A DNA stretch of 55,821 nucleotides, taken from positions 1 through 55,821 of the forward strand of contig CAUAFT010000018.1 in assembly GCA_958428365.1 (NCBI GenBank), given 5' to 3'. The notes under the pieces were generated by a model. It was not told the origin of the DNA, ran no database searches, and saw only the letters and a list, made by a program, of their open reading frames with translations. The stretch comes from an uncultured Lachnospiraceae bacterium (GTDB lineage: Bacteria > Bacillota > Clostridia > Lachnospirales > Lachnospiraceae). The translations under genes and the position numbers were made by a program. Positions 24,749-32,629 of this stretch are shown here, in pieces. Each line of letters begins with the position of its first letter. The stretch's first letter is position 1.

Positions 24749-26148
24749 TGTTAGAGGAAGTATTGCAGTTTACAAAAGAACATCGCATGATCGAGACCGG
24801 AGACCGGGTGATCGCAGGCGTATCGGGCGGCGCGGATTCGGTATGTCTGCTTTTGCTGTTGCAGAGGATGCAAAGGGTGATCGGATTTGAACTCAGAGTC
24901 GTCCATGTGGAGCATGGGCTAAGAGGTGAGGAGAGTCTTCAGGACGCTGCGTTTGTGGAACGGTTGTGCAAAGAGAGAGGGGTGGACTTTCAGTGTTTCC
25001 CCGTGGAGGTGCGGGAAGCGGCAGAGGCGGAAGGCTTAACTCTGGAGGAGGCGGCGAGGGAGCTGCGCTATGGAATATTCAGCATGGCGGCAAAGAACTG
25101 GGGAGGGGCGAAGATCGCCGTTGCCCACAACAGGCAGGACGACGCGGAGACCCTGCTGTTTCATCTGGCGAGGGGAAGCGGTCTGCATGGACTCTGCGGG
25201 ATCGCCCCGGTGCGGGGAAATATTATCCGCCCCCTCCTGCACACTGATCGGGAGGAGATCTTAGCCTATCTGAAAAAGGAAGGGCAGGAATACCGCACGG
25301 ACAGCACCAACAGCGACGTACACTACAGCAGGAACAGGATCCGGAGTCAGGTTCTGCCGGAATTGCAAAAGATCAATCCCCAGGTCTGCCGTCATATTCA
25401 GGGAACGGCAGATCTGGTGAAGGAGACCCTCTCCTATCTGGAGAACCAGGTGGAATCTGCGGAAAAAAACTGTGTGAGTCCGCTGGCAGAAGGATTGCAG
25501 ATCGAAAAAGAAGCCTTTTTTCAGTATGACCGGGTGATAAGGAACCAGATCTTAAGAAGGGCGTTGTATGCTCTGACAGGCTCCGGGAAAGATATGGAGC
25601 AGGTGCATTTTCATATGATAGAAGAGTTGTTTTTTAAGCAGACGGGCAGGCGGATCACACTTCCCTGTGAGCTGGAGGCGTACCGCAGCTACGACGGAGT
25701 GTGTCTTAAGCGGCGTGTGGAGAGAGAGGATCAGACGGAAGAGTTCTGCCTGTCCTTAGAGGAGCTGGAAAATGCCGGGGAGGAGGGGATCCGTTTCGGT
25801 CCCTTTATGGCCCGTCTTATGGAAAATCCCGTTTTTTTGGAAAAAATTCCACAAAAAACATATACGAAATGGTTCGACTATGATAAGATAAAAGATAATT
25901 TGTTGGCGAGAAAACGCAGGGAAGGGGACTATTTTCTCTGTGACGAGGCGGGACACAGCCAGAAGCTGAAACGCTATTTCGTCAATGAAAAGATAGAGGC
26001 GCATAAGCGGGATCAGATCTGGCTTTTGGCGGAGGGTTCCCACATCCTCTGGGTGGTTGGATATCGGATCAGCGCCTGCTACAAGATAAAAAAAGAGACG
26101 AAAAAAATCTTGGAAGTACAATTTGATGGAGGAAAAGAAAATGACTGA
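24748..26148 (+). CDS. tilS: tRNA(Ile)-lysidine synthase TilS
   Basis: TilS converts C34 of the CAU-anticodon tRNA-Ile to lysidine, so that AUA is read as isoleucine; it is essential. The 466 residues include the PP-loop ATP-binding motif GVSGGADSVCLLLL near residue 28, HVEHGLRGEES, and the specificity region VAHNRQDDAETLLFHLARGSG. A C-terminal domain ends in a basic segment (RKRREGDYF, KLKRYFVNEKI). The start codon overlaps the spoIIE stop (TAATG) and its end overlaps hpt by 8 bp. Confidence 0.95.
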   Translation: MLEEVLQFTKEHRMIETGDRVIAGVSGGADSVCLLLLLQRMQRVIGFELRVVHVEHGLRGEESLQDAAFVERLCKERGVDFQCFPVEVREAAEAEGLTLEEAARELRYGIFSMAAKNWGGAKIAVAHNRQDDAETLLFHLARGSGLHGLCGIAPVRGNIIRPLLHTDREEILAYLKKEGQEYRTDSTNSDVHYSRNRIRSQVLPELQKINPQVCRHIQGTADLVKETLSYLENQVESAEKNCVSPLAEGLQIEKEAFFQYDRVIRNQILRRALYALTGSGKDMEQVHFHMIEELFFKQTGRRITLPCELEAYRSYDGVCLKRRVEREDQTEEFCLSLEELENAGEEGIRFGPFMARLMENPVFLEKIPQKTYTKWFDYDKIKDNLLARKRREGDYFLCDEAGHSQKLKRYFVNEKIEAHKRDQIWLLAEGSHILWVVGYRISACYKIKKETKKILEVQFDGGKEND

Positions 26149-26668
26149 GTCAGTTCGGGTATTAATTTCCGAGGAGGAAGTAAATCGCAGGATTCAGGAA
26201 ATGGCGGAAACGATCAGCGCAGACATAGGAGATGAGACCATCACACTCATCTGTATCTTAAAAGGGTCTGTGTTTTTTTCCTGTGAATTGGCAAAACATA
26301 TTAAGGGGCCGGTGATGTTGGATTTTATGTCCGTGTCAAGCTATGGAAATGACACCAAGTCCAGCGGCGTAGTCAAGATCATCAAGGATCTGGATGACCC
26401 GTTAGAGGGAAAAAACGTCCTGGTGGTAGAGGATATCATTGATTCGGGAAGGACCTTAAGTTATCTTTTGAAAAATTTGCAGGCACGTCACCCGAAGAGT
26501 CTGAGATTATGTACGCTTTTGGATAAACCGGAGCGCAGAGTGGTAGATGTAAATGTGGACTATACCGGATTTGAGATCCCGGATGAGTTTGTAGTCGGTT
26601 TTGGGCTGGATTACGCACAGAGGTATAGAAATCTACCTTATATTGGAGTGCTTGAGTTTGAGGAATAG
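26141..26668 (+). CDS. hpt: Hypoxanthine-guanine phosphoribosyltransferase
   Basis: It salvages hypoxanthine and guanine with PRPP to form IMP and GMP. The 175 residues carry the PRPP-binding signature VLVVEDIIDSGRTLSYLL (residues about 88-105) and the usual hydrophobic ILKGSVFFS and DYAQRYRNLPYIG regions. The ATG at 26141 has GGAGG eight bases upstream and is preferred over ATG 26123. It is translationally coupled to tilS; the tilS-hpt-ftsH order is widely conserved in Firmicutes. Confidence 0.96.
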   Translation: MTESVRVLISEEEVNRRIQEMAETISADIGDETITLICILKGSVFFSCELAKHIKGPVMLDFMSVSSYGNDTKSSGVVKIIKDLDDPLEGKNVLVVEDIIDSGRTLSYLLKNLQARHPKSLRLCTLLDKPERRVVDVNVDYTGFEIPDEFVVGFGLDYAQRYRNLPYIGVLEFEE

Positions 26669-26682
26669 AAGGAGGTTTCTAA

Positions 26683-28503
26683 TTGAAGAAAAATTATAGG
26701 GGATTTGGATTTTATGTCGGGCTCGTGTTGGTCGTGATTCTGGCATGGTATCTGCTCAGCAGCAGTCAGGATACGGCGGGAGCCTACACATATGCGGAAT
26801 TTAAAGAGGCGTTGGATGAAAAGGAAGTAGTGACGGTTACCATTGAGCAGAACCGGGAGATCCCTACCGGAGTGCTGAAGATCACCCTGAAGGATGATAA
26901 GAACGTAAAATTGAATGTCTCCGACGTCAACGAAGCGCAGGAGCTTATGGAAAGCTATGACTTTGACGCCTATGTCATGAGGGATGTTCCGGCGGAGAAC
27001 TGGCTTTCCTCCTTACTTCCGCTGCTTTTGACCTTTGCGGCGATGTTCATTCTCTTTATGATGCTCAATAATCAGAATGCGGGAGCCGGCGGCAGTTCCA
27101 AAATGATGAATTTCGGCAAGAGCCGGGCGAAGATGAGTACCGACGAGAATAAGAAGGTAACCTTCGCCAATGTGGCGGGACTGCAGGAGGAAAAAGAAGA
27201 GCTGGAGGAGATCGTGGATTTCCTGCGGGCGCCGAGAAAATATACCAAGCTGGGCGCCAGGATCCCAAAAGGCGTGCTGTTAGTGGGACCTCCGGGTACT
27301 GGAAAGACCCTGTTGGCAAAAGCCATTGCCGGGGAAGCGGGCGTGCCGTTTTTCAGTATCTCCGGTTCAGACTTCGTAGAGATGTTTGTGGGAGTGGGAG
27401 CTTCCCGTGTCAGAGATCTGTTTGAGGAGGCGAAAAAGAACGCTCCATGTATCGTGTTTATTGACGAGATCGACGCCGTGGCAAGACGCAGGGGAACCGG
27501 TATGGGCGGCGGCCACGACGAGCGTGAGCAGACCTTAAACCAGCTTCTGGTGGAGATGGACGGATTCGGCGTCAACGAGGGGATTATCGTGATGGCGGCG
27601 ACTAACCGTGTGGATATCTTAGACCCGGCGATCATGCGTCCGGGACGGTTCGACCGGAAGGTCCATGTGGGCAGACCGGATATCGGAGGCCGGGAGGAGA
27701 TCCTGGGAATCCATGCCAAGAACAAACCATTGGGAGACGATGTGGACTTAAAACAGATCGCTCAGACCACGGCGGGCTTTACCGGAGCCGATCTGGAGAA
27801 TCTGCTGAATGAGGCGGCGATCGTGGCGGCAAGAAAAGACCGCGCCTATATCGTCCAGGAGGACATCCGCAAATCTTTTGTCAAGGTGGGCATCGGCGCG
27901 GAGAAGAAGAGCCGTATCATCAGCGATAAGGAAAAACGGATCACTGCCTTTCACGAGGCGGGACACGCAATCCTGTTCCATGTGCTTCCGGATGTGGGGC
28001 CGGTCTACTCCGTATCCATCATCCCCACCGGAGCTGGAGCTGCGGGCTATACCATGCCTTTGCCGGAGCGGGATGAGATGTTCAATTCCAAGGGCAGAAT
28101 GCTCCAGGAGATCGTGGTGGATCTGGGCGGCCGCGTGGCGGAGGAGATCGTCTTCGACGATATCACCACGGGAGCGTCCCAGGATATTAAGCAGGCCACC
28201 AGTCTTGCAAAGGCAATGGTGACAAAATACGGAATGTCCGAGAACATCGGACTGATTAACTACGACAATGACGATGATGAGGTATTCATCGGACGGGATC
28301 TTGCCCATACCCGTGGCTACGGCGAGGATGTGGCGTCTAAAATCGACGCGGAGATCAAACGCATCATCGACGAGTGCTACAGCCGGGCAAAACAGATCAT
28401 CAACGAACACAGGGATGTACTGGATTCCTGCGCAGAGCTGCTACTTGAAAAGGAGAAGATCACCAGGGAAGAGTTCGAGGCATTATTTGAGAACAGAGTA
28501 TAG
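26683..28503 (+). CDS. ftsH: ATP-dependent zinc metalloprotease FtsH
   Basis: This is a membrane-anchored hexameric AAA+ protease for membrane protein quality control and regulator turnover. Two helices lie at about 7-25 and 105-126, enclosing a small extracytoplasmic domain. The AAA domain has GPPGTGKTLLAKAIAGE (Walker A), CIVFIDEIDAVARRRG (Walker B), and the second region of homology ATNRVDILDPAIMRPGRFDR. The peptidase domain has the zinc site HEAGHAI. The start is TTG at 26683 with GGAGG seven bases ahead, in keeping with the lack of any ATG nearby. Complete at 606 residues; last gene of the cluster. Confidence 0.97.
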   Translation: MKKNYRGFGFYVGLVLVVILAWYLLSSSQDTAGAYTYAEFKEALDEKEVVTVTIEQNREIPTGVLKITLKDDKNVKLNVSDVNEAQELMESYDFDAYVMRDVPAENWLSSLLPLLLTFAAMFILFMMLNNQNAGAGGSSKMMNFGKSRAKMSTDENKKVTFANVAGLQEEKEELEEIVDFLRAPRKYTKLGARIPKGVLLVGPPGTGKTLLAKAIAGEAGVPFFSISGSDFVEMFVGVGASRVRDLFEEAKKNAPCIVFIDEIDAVARRRGTGMGGGHDEREQTLNQLLVEMDGFGVNEGIIVMAATNRVDILDPAIMRPGRFDRKVHVGRPDIGGREEILGIHAKNKPLGDDVDLKQIAQTTAGFTGADLENLLNEAAIVAARKDRAYIVQEDIRKSFVKVGIGAEKKSRIISDKEKRITAFHEAGHAILFHVLPDVGPVYSVSIIPTGAGAAGYTMPLPERDEMFNSKGRMLQEIVVDLGGRVAEEIVFDDITTGASQDIKQATSLAKAMVTKYGMSENIGLINYDNDDDEVFIGRDLAHTRGYGEDVASKIDAEIKRIIDECYSRAKQIINEHRDVLDSCAELLLEKEKITREEFEALFENRV

Positions 28504-28740
28504 GCGGAAAAACGGTTTTCCAAAGAAAATGAGCGAAAGTTTACGAAAATTGTGAAAAATGAAGCCATATAGCATAAAATCACAATTTTGACCATGTACA
28601 AAATACACAAAATAAAATCTAATTTTTTGTCAAGTTTGTGCACACTTATTTGTAGACGGATGCTACAATAATAACCGTAAAAACCCCCCAATACATTATA
28701 TAGTTTTTGCTACACCCCATAGTAAAAATACCTTCTCCAA

Positions 28741-28770
28741 AAAAGACAGCGTTCGATAGCTGTCTTTTTT
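28741..28770 (+). terminator. Terminator downstream of ftsH
   Basis: AAAAGACAGC at 28741-28750 pairs with GCTGTCTTTT at about 28759-28768. It lies about 240 bp past ftsH, leaving an A+T-rich stretch (28504-28740) in which I see no gene. That stretch may be 3' UTR or may hold a short separate transcript. Confidence 0.75.
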
Positions 28771-28810
28771 ATTTTTCATAGGAAATTTTTTTGGATTTTC
28801 TATGAAAAAT
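28771..28810. repeat. Dispersed palindrome, copy C
   Basis: ATTTTTCATAGGAAAT faces GATTTTCTATGAAAAAT around a T-rich spacer ending TTGG. It directly abuts a terminator, as copies B and D do. It is followed by overlapping GC hairpins (CCGCC/GGCGG and GCGGG/CCCGC, 28821-28846). Confidence 0.7.
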
Positions 28811-28920
28811 AACAAGTCATCCGCCGCAGGCGGGGAATCCCGCAAAGCGTTCTATAGAAAAAAGTAAAGTCCGTATCTGAATAGAATATGATAAAATATA
28901 AGAATAAAGAGGGAAAAAAC

Positions 28921-31020
28921 ATGAACCAGAAATCTATTTACGATTTGAGCAGGATCGGCAGATATATGCTGCAGATGCGTCCTGTGCTGAGTAAAAAATC
29001 ACTGTTTTCCGATGGAACAGAAGATTACCGCAGTCCGGCGCAGCCGAAAGAAAATGAAGAGGTAACCATCCGATTCCGGACCAAACAGAACAATGTTGAC
29101 ATGGTCTGGCTCTGTACCGATGAAAAAGAATATCAGATGGAAAAAACGGAGACGGAGCTGGGATTTGACTATTATTCCGTCAGGATCCAGCTTGGCACGG
29201 AACCCTTTCACTACTATTTTAAGGTGGTGACTGGAATCCTGGAGTGCTATTATGACCGCTATGGAATTAATGACAAACCCCGCCCGGAATATTATTTTTC
29301 CATCGTACCAGGCTTTTCCACTCCGGATTGGGCAAAGGGAGCCGTAATGTATCAGATCCTGGTGGATCGTTTTTTCAACGGGGATCCTTCCAACGACGTA
29401 CAAAGCGGCGAGTATTTCTATGTGGACGGCAGGGTGGAAAAGGTGGAGAACTGGAGCCGCCGTCCGCAGGGGATCAGCGTCCGGGAGTTTTACGGAGGCG
29501 ACCTGGAAGGGGTGCGCAAAAAGCTGGATTATCTCCAGGATCTCGGTGTGGAAGTCCTCTATTTTAATCCGATCTTTGTCTCGCCGTCTAACCATAAGTA
29601 CGACTGCCAGGATTACGATTACATTGATCCTCACTATGGAAAGATCGTTGTGGACGAGGGAGAGCTTCTGACAGAGGGATGTCAGCAAAATGCCCAGGCG
29701 GGGAAATATATCAGCCGTGTTACCGATAAGCGCAATCTGGAAGCCAGTAACCGGTACTTTGCAGAATTTATGGAAGAGGTACACGCAAGGGGGATGAAGG
29801 TCATCTTAGACGGCGTGTTCAACCACTGCGGTTCCTTCAATAAGTGGATGGATCGGGAAAAGATCTACGAAAAGCAGGAGGGCTACGAGCCGGGAGCCTA
29901 CTTAAGCGCCGACAGCCCGTACCGGGATTTTTTTGCCTTTCAGGATCAGCAGGCCTGGCCGGACAACGGAAGTTACGAGGGCTGGTGGGGACATGACACC
30001 CTTCCGAAGCTCAACTACGAGGGCTCTGAGAAGCTCTACGAATATATCCTGCATATCGGGAAAAAATGGGTTTCTCCGCCTTACAACGTGGACGGATGGC
30101 GTCTGGATGTGGCGGCGGATCTGGGACACAGCCCGGAGGCAAACCATAAGTTCTGGAGGGATTTCAGAAATGCGGTGAAGGAGGCGAATCCCAATGCGGT
30201 GATCTTGGCGGAGCATTACGGCGATCCGAAATCCTGGTTAGAGGGGGATCAGTGGGATACAGTGATGAATTACGATGCCTTTATGGAGCCGCTGACCTGG
30301 TTTTTGACCGGAATGGAAAAACACAGCGACGACTATAAAGGAGAAAATATCGGCAACTACGGCAACTTTGAGGGGGCGATGAAACACCACATGGCGAGAT
30401 TCATGACCCCGTCCCTGCAATGCGCCATGAACGAGCTTTCCAACCATGACCATTCCAGATTTCTCACCAGAACCAACCACAAGGCGGGGCGGGCAGGAAT
30501 GTTCAGCACCGACGCCGCCGGGGAGGATCTCAACAAGGCGATCATGAAGGAAGCCGTGGTATTCCAGATGACCTGGCCGGGAGCGCCGACCATCTACTAT
30601 GGAGACGAGGCGGGACAGGTGGGCTTCACCGATCCTGACAACCGCCGTACCTATCCATGGGGAGAGGAGGACGAGGAGCTTTTGGACTTCCACCGGGAAA
30701 TGATAAGGATCCATAAAAAATATCAGGTGTTCCGCACCGGTTCCGTGAAATTTTTAAAGGGCGACTACAACATTGTCAGCTATGCCCGTTTCAACCGGAG
30801 GGAGCAGTTCGTCATCGTTATGAACAACGACAGTGTCAGCCGTCAGGTGGAGGTTCCGGTATGGACCGCAGGGGTGCCCAGGGACGGACAGATGGAACAG
30901 CTCATGTTCTCTCATGAGGAGGGATTTTCTACCAACCCGGTGACTTATGGGTTGGAGAACGGAAGGCTGAACATTACGCTGCCGAAATTCTCCGCTGTGG
31001 TACTGAGAAGAAGAGATTGA
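28921..31020 (+). CDS. GH13 alpha-amylase-family glycosidase with N-terminal beta domain
   Basis: This 699-residue cytoplasmic enzyme (no signal peptide) is of neopullulanase/cyclomaltodextrinase type and is likely to act on maltodextrins. Residues about 45-135 form a CBM34-like N-terminal domain. The GH13 barrel begins near 150 (AVMYQILVDRFFNGDPSND). The conserved regions are DGVFNHCG, DGWRLDVAADLGH (nucleophile Asp), LAEHYGD (acid/base Glu) and ELSNHDHSRF (third Asp). The long insertion in the barrel around residues 240-265 is of unknown role. The ATG at 28921 has GAGGG eight bases before it. The ends are free-standing, with the palindrome and terminator upstream. Confidence 0.9.
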   Translation: MNQKSIYDLSRIGRYMLQMRPVLSKKSLFSDGTEDYRSPAQPKENEEVTIRFRTKQNNVDMVWLCTDEKEYQMEKTETELGFDYYSVRIQLGTEPFHYYFKVVTGILECYYDRYGINDKPRPEYYFSIVPGFSTPDWAKGAVMYQILVDRFFNGDPSNDVQSGEYFYVDGRVEKVENWSRRPQGISVREFYGGDLEGVRKKLDYLQDLGVEVLYFNPIFVSPSNHKYDCQDYDYIDPHYGKIVVDEGELLTEGCQQNAQAGKYISRVTDKRNLEASNRYFAEFMEEVHARGMKVILDGVFNHCGSFNKWMDREKIYEKQEGYEPGAYLSADSPYRDFFAFQDQQAWPDNGSYEGWWGHDTLPKLNYEGSEKLYEYILHIGKKWVSPPYNVDGWRLDVAADLGHSPEANHKFWRDFRNAVKEANPNAVILAEHYGDPKSWLEGDQWDTVMNYDAFMEPLTWFLTGMEKHSDDYKGENIGNYGNFEGAMKHHMARFMTPSLQCAMNELSNHDHSRFLTRTNHKAGRAGMFSTDAAGEDLNKAIMKEAVVFQMTWPGAPTIYYGDEAGQVGFTDPDNRRTYPWGEEDEELLDFHREMIRIHKKYQVFRTGSVKFLKGDYNIVSYARFNRREQFVIVMNNDSVSRQVEVPVWTAGVPRDGQMEQLMFSHEEGFSTNPVTYGLENGRLNITLPKFSAVVLRRRD

Positions 31021-31065
31021 TTTTATGGAAAATCATACAATTTTTGGAAAATTACACGATTCCGC

Positions 31066-31094
31066 TTGCATGAAAAAAATCCTTGTGCTATAAT
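31066..31094 (+). promoter_or_regulatory. Candidate promoter of the tRNA-Tyr/tRNA-Leu genes
   Basis: TTGCAT at 31066-31071 and TATAAT at 31089-31094 are separated by 17 bases, with an extended TGC before the -10. Confidence 0.6.
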
Positions 31095-31132
31095 TAATCC
31101 CTGTCAGGGCAGAAATGCGATGACAGGGCTAT

Positions 31133-31214
31133 GGATGGATTCCCGAGTGGCCAAAGGGGACAGACTGTAAATCTGCTGCATATTGCTTCGGTGGTTCGAA
31201 TCCACCTCCATCCA
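31133..31214 (+). tRNA. tRNA-Tyr (anticodon GUA)
   Basis: Acceptor GGATGGA pairs with TCCATCC, then discriminator A. The anticodon GTA is at 31167-31169 in a CAGACTGTAAATCTG arm, with a long class II variable arm and GGTTCGAATCC T arm. CCA is not fully encoded. Confidence 0.96.
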
Positions 31215-31218
31215 TTTT

Positions 31219-31302
31219 GCTGGTGTGGCGGAACTGGCAGACGCGCAGGACTTAAAATCCTGTGGTGGTGACATCGTACCGGTTCGATTCCGGTCACCAG
31301 CA
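31219..31302 (+). tRNA. tRNA-Leu (anticodon UAA)
   Basis: Acceptor GCTGGTG pairs with CACCAGC, discriminator A. The anticodon arm CAGGA-CTTAAAA-TCCTG gives UAA, with a long variable arm and GGTTCGATTCC T loop. It lies 4 bp after tRNA-Tyr and is surely co-transcribed. Confidence 0.96.
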
Positions 31303-31315
31303 TTTGTGATGAGAA

Positions 31316-31353
31316 TAAAAAAGGAAATGTTGTTGGATAACATTTCCTTTTTT
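31316..31353. terminator. Bidirectional terminator, tRNA operon / lacI-type gene
   Basis: AAAAAAGGAAATGTT pairs with AACATTTCCTTTTTT around a nine-base loop. Confidence 0.85.
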
Positions 31354-31438
31354 GATGTCTTTTTCAGTCGTTCTTTCTCAGATGTATTTCTCAGAAACGT
31401 CCCGCTCGATATGAGATCTCAGACAGGGAATCATGATA

Positions 31439-32434
31439 TTATTTTGGGCGTTTTGCCGTGGAAGAGCGGATCACCAGCTCCGGATGGAGCAGGGTTTTGC
31501 TCAGAGCCACGCCGTTTAACATGGAATTTAGGGAGAAATATCCGGTTCGCCCCAGGACCGGACGGTCCTGGCGCACTGTGGTGAGCAGCGGTTTTAAGGT
31601 GGATGAGATCGGAAGATCGTCAAATCCGATGATACTCACATCATTGGGAACCCGGTATCCCCTTCGCTGGCATTCGGCAATGGCGCCGCTTGCGATCACA
31701 TCGCTGCTGCACAGGATCGCAGTCACATTTCCCATGAGAAAATGCGGGACATATTCCATGGCGGATTCGGCTGAAAAATCCCCATAGATGATAAATTCTT
31801 TCTGGATCATCAGATCCCGCTTTTCCATACTCTCAATAAACGCCTGATTCCGTTTCTTGGAGATCATGGAGTAGGAGGGACCGTTCAGAAGGGCGATCTT
31901 GCGGTGGCCGAGCTGATAGAGGTGTTCCACCGCAGCGTCAATGCCCTCGTCGTTATCCGTACCAATGTAAGAGACGTTCGGGTTATTTGGAATATAATTG
32001 TCGAATAAAACCGTGGGAATACTTGTCTCCTTCAGCTGTTCCAGCCACAGATCCTGAAGTGAAAATCCAACGAAAAAAGCCCCGCTGTAGCCGTGCTTTA
32101 ACATAAACGTATCGTATTTTTCGGAGATCTGGAAGGTTGGTGTGACAGGGATGATATCCACGTTCCAATGGTCCCGGAACGCCGCCTGTTTAAAACCCAG
32201 AAGGATGTCATAGCCGAAATCGTTCGGAGATTCAAAGTCCATGTTTTTGATAAACAGACAGAGTCTCTTATAATCATCCTTTTTCATTCGTTTTGTCTGA
32301 TAACCCATCTCGACAGCAGTATCCAATACCAGCTGGCGTAAATCTTCACTGATATCGCTGGCGCCGTTTAAGCCCTTGGAAACTGTGCTGATAGAGATGC
32401 CAAGGCGGTTTGCAATGTCTTTAATAGTTGTCAT
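31439..32434 (-). CDS. LacI/GalR-family transcriptional regulator
   Basis: This 331-residue regulator has the N-terminal helix-turn-helix (TIKDIANRLGISISTVSKGLNG), a hinge at about 45-60, and a periplasmic-binding-like sugar domain with VSIIGFDDLPISS near 265. Effectors of the family are sugars or sugar phosphates. It is divergent from the solute-binding lipoprotein at 32630; with GH13 enzymes nearby, a maltodextrin-type inducer is a reasonable guess only. Confidence 0.92.
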   Translation of the reverse strand: MTTIKDIANRLGISISTVSKGLNGASDISEDLRQLVLDTAVEMGYQTKRMKKDDYKRLCLFIKNMDFESPNDFGYDILLGFKQAAFRDHWNVDIIPVTPTFQISEKYDTFMLKHGYSGAFFVGFSLQDLWLEQLKETSIPTVLFDNYIPNNPNVSYIGTDNDEGIDAAVEHLYQLGHRKIALLNGPSYSMISKKRNQAFIESMEKRDLMIQKEFIIYGDFSAESAMEYVPHFLMGNVTAILCSSDVIASGAIAECQRRGYRVPNDVSIIGFDDLPISSTLKPLLTTVRQDRPVLGRTGYFSLNSMLNGVALSKTLLHPELVIRSSTAKRPK

Positions 32435-32479
32435 GGCTATCCTCTTTCATATGTACTGTAATTTCATTATAGTATTGAA

Positions 32480-32495
32480 CTGTCAAAAAAGACAG
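32480..32495. promoter_or_regulatory. Palindrome between lacI-type gene and solute-binding gene
   Basis: CTGTC-AAAAAA-GACAG is a perfect inverted repeat in the 195-bp divergent intergenic region. It could be an operator, but LacI-family sites usually have a central CG, which is absent here. Confidence 0.4.
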
Positions 32496-32629
32496 GTACA
32501 GAAGACATGAAGTGTCGTAAAAAAATAGGAGTGGCAAAATATTCGAAAAAGGTGTATGATTAATCGGGAAAAACAGCATAAATAAACTTATGTTTTGAAA
32601 AGAAAATTTGAAAAAACGAGGTAGTCGAT

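Noticed and set aside
31183..31584. 133-residue frame spanning tRNA-Tyr and tRNA-Leu
   Set aside because: It reads through two canonical tRNA genes and a terminator.
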